A stretch of DNA of 64,000 bases from Pisaster brevispinus. Its lineage: Eukaryota > Echinodermata > Asteroidea > Forcipulatida > Asteriidae. The translations under genes were made by a program, and so were the position numbers. The stretch covers positions 9,099,366 through 9,163,365 of the forward strand of contig JAMKCF010000016.1 of assembly GCA_023634235.1 (NCBI GenBank), in the 5' to 3' direction. Under the pieces are notes generated by a model. It worked only from the letters and a program-made list of their open reading frames with translations, had not been told where the DNA came from and did no database searches. Positions 59,166-64,000 of the stretch are shown in pieces (the stretch's first letter is position 1; each line of letters starts with the position of its first letter).

Positions 59166-59316
59166 GGGGCCGATTTCACAAAAGAGCTAAGATTGATCTA
59201 AGCTGCCAATTGATCTTAGTTGCTAAAGCAAAGTGTGATGTCACAATACAAATCACTGTGGTAATACTGACGACTCATCTTAAGATCAATCTTATCTCAT
59301 TTGTGAAATCGGCCCC
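59166..59316. repeat. palindromic MITE, CGATTTCAC family
   Basis: 151 bp with inverted ends 'ggggccgatttcacaaa' / 'tttgtgaaatcggcccc' and a core of 'aagatcaatctta' type palindromes. Confidence 0.8.
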
Positions 59317-61804
59317 AGAACCAAGACAATTGTAGGTAGCATGTCTCTGACCATGCTCTCAAACTTTTTATTTAGAAGGGATAATGTCCTAGAGCTCTTG
59401 AGTACTGTGTTGTGTTTAAAGGCAAAGTATACATTTGGTTTTAGGAATCGTTTGATTGTTTTAATCCTAAATAAAAGTAGAAATGTACAATAAAAATAAC
59501 CCGTGAAAGTTTAATTGCAAAAGGTGAGATATTACTGAAAATCTGGAACAGTTAATATGTCCACGTTTGAAGAATAATCCATATTTTTGAATACACACAA
59601 CTTGACATAGTGGTAAAGAACAAGACAAAAACTCAACGCAGTGATAAAGTTGGAGTCAAAACTCTACAAAGTGATACAGTAGGGGACAAAAACTCGACAT
59701 AGTGATTGCGTACATGTACATTTATTATGGAGCGCGCGTGGGCTACAATTTGCGGACATGATTTGCCGCACTCTGAAGACGTTGGTAAAAATAACACTAT
59801 CCATTGCAGAGGTACAAAAACATAAAATTTAAAATAACTAAATACCATGTGCATGTACATGTACAAATAAAAATTGGACAGTAAACCCAGAACCCCGCCA
59901 TTTTTAGGATCGCAAGATGGCACTCGCTGCGAATGGAGGATGGATCCAAAATCAGCCAGCTGGTGGGCACATTGAACAATCATTCCTGCACATACATTGA
60001 CTCACAAAGTACAACTGCGTTTTCTACGTCAGTGACGCAGCAAGCCCAGCAGCAGGCCCAGCAATCATTTGCCTGAAGAACACTGAGCTGAGCTGTGCAG
60101 TGGAGACAAAACCTGTGATGGAGACCAGCGGAACGGAACCGAAGAGTATACATATATTAAATCCTGACCAGCTAAAGCAGGAAAGGTCCAGATAGACGAC
60201 AATAAGTCCACTTCGCTGACCCTTTGTGAAGACAACTGGGGGGAACCGAAACACCACCCGGTTCAGACAGGCGCTCCAGAGTTGCGCCAACTCAATTAGA
60301 TTAGGAGCAACTCTAACTCCAAATAAATTTTGGTTTCAGACAGGCGAACTTTATAACATAACTGTTACATGAACATTGTACATGTACATTAGATTCGGCT
60401 TTATGAAAACAAGATTGACGTCTAAAACCAAGACGCTCCAGAGTCGTTCCGAACGACTGCAACAGTCGATCTTTTGACTTCAAGTGCGTCCAGTCGCTCA
60501 TATAGCTGTTTCAGACGTCAAACTTGTCATTTACTTAATTCAATACACGTTATTCGGTTCGGCGCGACTTCAGAGCGCACCATTCTCCGATATACATCTC
60601 CAGAACTACACCACTACTGTACAAGAACTCCGGCCTCGGGAGTTCAGCTTGAGGAGTAATCCAGCCTGTTCCAAGCGCGTCAACACGGCCGGCTGAGACC
60701 GTTGTATTGTGGGAGCGGTCATGCTGTCCCTGAAATCAGAATATCATCCAATACAAGTATAGACGATCACAATGTGGAATTCCTTGGAAAGTTTTTCTCC
60801 GTAATAGCGCGCTGAAAAATGGCTTGAGCTGAAGCAATTCCATAATGGGAGACGGTTAATCACTTTGTAGGTGCTTATTAAACCATATTGTTGCGAGTTT
60901 ATTCAATATCTAATATCAGTTGCTGGAGCGTTTGCGAAGGGTCCAGCTTATTAGTGAACTTCTGTCCACCATGCAAACAAATCCTCGTTTTTTTTTAATC
61001 GAGTACTTTTATCCAGCTTGGACCCTTGATTAATATGTTAATTAGGTTATCATTCACGCAGATTCTTATAGGGACAACATTAGCCTTCATTAAGGGCACA
61101 CTAGGGGCTGGCCCACTCTGAAATCACAACTGGTTCTAAAATGCCAGCGGTGCAAAAGGTGGTCAAGTTCTTTCTCCATTTCTCTACTGAGTTCTGGCAC
61201 CTATCGAGCCTTGCAACAACGTGGTTGAACGTCCCATGGATTATATATTATTTTTATGGATGTAAAAAAAAAAATCGCGAAAAAAATTGGCTTGCTTGCC
61301 TGGGTTCCCTCGTATTATAGACCTTGAGGTGGTGACGTCATATTATCCGCATTAAAAGTTCATCCCAAACAGCGCCGTCTGAGTTAAAGAAAATTTGCTG
61401 AATCATACCGCATGTGCATGTTTTCTTCAATCCTCCATTGTTTTTATAAATGACAATATTGTACATGTACATGTACATACAATTTATTTTGGATGGATAG
61501 AAAACCACACAGTCAAAGACGTGTGATAATGAAGTTCATTGACATTGATTCTTAATCAGGGATCAACGTCCAATTTGTACCGGCCTCCAGGACGAACTTT
61601 TAAGAGCGTAAACACCCGCCCCCTATCTTGGTTTATGCAGTTATGTAAACATGCAGTACGTGGGTCCGGCTGTCCACCGGTAAATGTACCATTGGTTCCA
61701 ATTATAGCACAACACTATAGATACTTAACTCACACTGCCCATATTTTCGTTAGAAACTAAACGTGAATCGCTCAAAGGTTGAGTCGCAGTAGCATCGTTC
61801 AAGA

Positions 61805-61936
61805 ATGTTTCCATCACATTCACGGTCGACCAATGTCTTCTTCATTGGAGTGGTGGTGACGTTGACGTTTCAAGTCACGTGTGGTCACATCTGTATCATT
61901 TCACCTCAGCAGAGGGGACCATTCGATATATCACAT
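61805..61936 (+). CDS. first coding exon of an unidentified secreted protein (partial)
   Basis: ATG at 61805 opens 44 codons in phase 0 up to a consensus GTAAGT donor at 61937. The peptide has a polar start, a hydrophobic core (VFFIGVVVTLTF), a likely cleavage site near Cys26-Gly27, and then GHICIISPQQRGPFDISH. The G-H-x-C-x-x-S/P-P-x-Q-R-G start resembles the mature N-terminus of a widespread, poorly characterised invertebrate secreted family, but I am recalling this from memory. No second exon was found in the remaining 2 kb, so the gene would continue past the window. Confidence 0.5.
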
Positions 61937-62056
61937 GTAAGTTTCGTGCTGCTGCCATGACGCTTCGGCACCCTAATACTTCCTGTATATGTTATGGACG
62001 ATTTGTCTGCCATAGCCCCCCCCCCCTGCCCAATAGATCATCAAACTCGGCAAATA

Positions 62057-62246
62057 CAGTCAACTCTCGTTATAACAAGGTCGCTGGGACTTTCAAAATT
62101 ACTCAGTCTTTATAACAGGAATATTGTTATAAGAGGACAGCAAAACAAAGAAACATATAGCAAAAATGAGATTCGGGACTTCAGAATGTACTCTTTATAA
62201 AGCAGAACCCCTTTATAACAGTGCTCTTTATAATGAGAGCCGACTG
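62057..62246. repeat. pogo/Tigger-like MITE, copy 2
   Basis: 190 bp between TA dinucleotides (62055-62056 and 62247-62248), the target duplication expected for Tc1/mariner-type elements. Ends CAGTCAACTCTCGTTATAAC and TATAATGAGAGCCGACTG. About 85% alike by eye to 56210-56396. Confidence 0.82.
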
Positions 62247-62264
62247 TATTATAAATTGAACACC

Positions 62265-62404
62265 GGGGTCGATTTCACAAAGAGATAAGACTAGTCTTAT
62301 CTGAAGTTAGGACCAGTAACTGGTCTTAACTCAGGACTAGTCCTATCTCCTAGCATTGCCTAGGACTAGTCCTAAGTTAGGAAGGGTTTTGTGAAATCGA
62401 GCCC
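62265..62404. repeat. palindromic MITE, CGATTTCAC family, tandem copy 1
   Basis: 140 bp; starts 'ggggtcgatttcacaaagag', ends 'ttttgtgaaatcgagccc'. It is followed one base later by a second copy of the same length. Confidence 0.82.
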
Positions 62405-62405
62405 A

Positions 62406-62545
62406 GGGGTCGATTTCACAAAGAGATAAGACTAGTCTTATCTGAAGTTAGGACCAGTAACTGGTCTTAACTTAGAACTAGTTCTATCTCCTAGCATTGC
62501 CTAGGACTAGTCCTAAGTTAGGATGGGTTTTGTGAAATTGACCCC
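62406..62545. repeat. palindromic MITE, CGATTTCAC family, tandem copy 2
   Basis: 140 bp, differing from its neighbour at only a few positions (for example 'cttagaactagttct' where the first has 'ctcaggactagtcct'). Confidence 0.82.
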
Positions 62546-63068
62546 AGGTCTCTTTAAATTCTACTACAACTTAGGGCGTTTTAGTTACCGAAGGAGCTTA
62601 TTTTTACTAAATATTATCGAGTACATGTTTAACTGAATGCTGGACGACTCGGTGGCACATCCGAATGACACAGACCACGAGTCGATGGCGTACGTACATT
62701 TTACAGTGTGGATGTTATCGAAGTGTAACATGGAAGCATTTGTACGGCCTCCATACAATAATCATGTGTACACAAATACCGTGGATAGTTGAGCATGAAA
62801 CGGAACAGTCATTGGATCTATGAAAGAAATAAGGTCAGGGTGCAGAAACAGTCGAATGGATCAATGCATGCATAGTACATGTAATATTTAATGTAAACCT
62901 TAAAATAGACACAGGTCTGATACGTCTCGACATTGCAAGTTCACCCCAGATCAACTTTACATGGTGTTCATATTAGTTTCTGAAGAAAAAAAAACCTTTT
63001 CTCGAGTCAGGTACTTCGCATATACTGAAAGCTCAACATGGCCAGCAACTATTTTTGAAGATCTCAAT

Positions 63069-63220
63069 GAGTTAACTACGGAAGTGTATAAAGGACATTG
63101 TAAAAAAAAAAAGCTATTACGCCCGGGCGTAATAGTATTCCGCCCGGGCGGATTACTAATCCGCCCGGGCGGAATAGTTTTTTTTTTACCATGTCCTTTA
63201 TACACTTCCGTAGTTAACTC
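63069..63220. repeat. foldback element with CCCGGG core
   Basis: Terminal inverted repeat of about 32 bp ('gagttaactacggaagtgta', then 'taaaggacat', and its reverse complement). The core carries three 'cgcccgggcg' palindromes separated by 'taatagtattc' and 'gattactaatc'. Poly-A and poly-T runs lie just inside the arms, so the whole element can fold on itself. Confidence 0.8.
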
Positions 63221-64000
63221 CCGAAGAAACTGGATAACATTATTCCACACCAAAAGTTTACGGAACCTCAAATGCACCACTTTGTGCTCGTAACAAAACC
63301 CAAACTAGTTTGACCCATCAGTTAAAAATCGGCTCACTGATTTTGTTGATCATCGGAATTCAAACGCGGTAAGACCGTTTCATGGTTGGTATAGCACAAT
63401 GGGCCCCGTGCATATGACGTCACACTTTCAAACAGCGTCAACAGTTGCATGATATTAGCTGTCGCTGAGGCATAAGTGACTCTAGTCAGGTGACTGTAGG
63501 CTTTCACAACCGGATGGATCTCTCTGAAAATGCCTTTTGATTGCAATCACGCAAAATTTTGAGAGCTAGTTTCTAGCTAGGGGTGAGAGTTGGTTGTCGC
63601 CAACCTGTTTTCAACGCCCTTAAACGCCGCGGTCGATGGCTGACCACGGACTTGCTTATGACATGCGTCTCAAATCTCCATAGGAATCCTAAAACACCCG
63701 CCCAAAACCCACATTCCTACTGAAGTTTTGTCGCAAATTGGGTGACATACACAGGTTAAAACGATATTGAGATTTTCAAAAGAAGTCCAGCCAAGATATT
63801 ACTCTTATCGAACCAAAGTTCAATTTTCAAAAATTGTCGTGTGTGAACAGCCCGAAGAACAGCCATGGTTATCAGTGATAGCACAAGTTATAGATAGAGT
63901 TCGTCGCCACTGCACTAAGCACGTGAACTTTTAAATATTCGTTACTTGTAGTTTGCAGCCGAATAGCATTGGGTTCGTGTGCTCTTTGTGTTCCCTACAA

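Larger units (their letters stand above)
57539..61804. other. 3' flank of the Kirrel gene and intergenic DNA
   Basis: The Kirrel 3' UTR should begin here; AATAAA signals on the plus strand at 58046-58051 and 58259-58264 are candidate polyadenylation sites. Beyond that there are repeats at 57726-58024, 58862-59062, 59166-59316 and 59415-59600, and no further supported exon. Confidence 0.6.
61937..64000. other. repeat-rich right edge
   Basis: Would be intron 1 of the gene starting at 61805. Contains a pogo-like MITE, a tandem pair of CGATTTCAC MITEs and a foldback at 63069-63220. No exon recognised. Confidence 0.5.

Overview
The window looks like a piece of an invertebrate deuterostome nuclear genome, most likely an echinoderm and perhaps a sea star. 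It is AT-rich, has small phase-1 exons spread over kilobase introns, carries 5S rRNA genes of animal type, and is packed with short interspersed and foldback repeats. The deuterostome call rests on the gene content. The echinoderm call is a weaker impression from the repeats and the 5S sequence.

Two large genes dominate, arranged head to head. On the minus strand, 22 coding exons (32142 down to 1876) join in frame into a 1267-residue nephrin-like protein: signal peptide, nine Ig domains, one fibronectin type III domain, a membrane segment, and a tyrosine-rich tail ending FLV. On the plus strand, 12 coding exons (37842 to 57538) join into a 773-residue Kirrel/Neph-like protein: signal peptide, five Ig domains, a membrane segment, and a tyrosine-rich tail ending TNV. 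All exon phases were checked by hand and agree. Nephrin and Neph proteins are the two partners of the slit-diaphragm / myoblast-fusion adhesion system, and in mammals NPHS1 and KIRREL2 are also neighbours in head-to-head orientation. The start codons are 5.7 kb apart. A strong splice acceptor just upstream of the nephrin start codon and a strong donor at 36876 suggest an untranslated first exon, which would place both promoters within about 1 kb of each other.

Region by region: 1-1875 is 3' flank of nephrin with a SINE. 1876-32197 is the nephrin gene. Its 9.3-kb first coding intron holds a 5S rRNA array (24596-29525, six copies on the nephrin sense strand) whose spacers carry a GACCAAGT-type minisatellite, a long-TIR foldback element with a 9-bp target duplication (21882-22470), and a second TIR element beside the array (29667-30642). 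32198-37841 is the shared upstream region. 37842-57538 is the Kirrel gene, with very long introns 1 and 2 and a 31-bp minisatellite in intron 6. 57539-61804 is 3' flank rich in repeats. 61805-61936 looks like the first coding exon of a third, secreted-protein gene running off the right edge.

The observations most worth following are the paired nephrin/Kirrel locus, the matching acidic-tyrosine motif (DDERSYDD) in both cytoplasmic tails, and the 5S array inside the nephrin intron.
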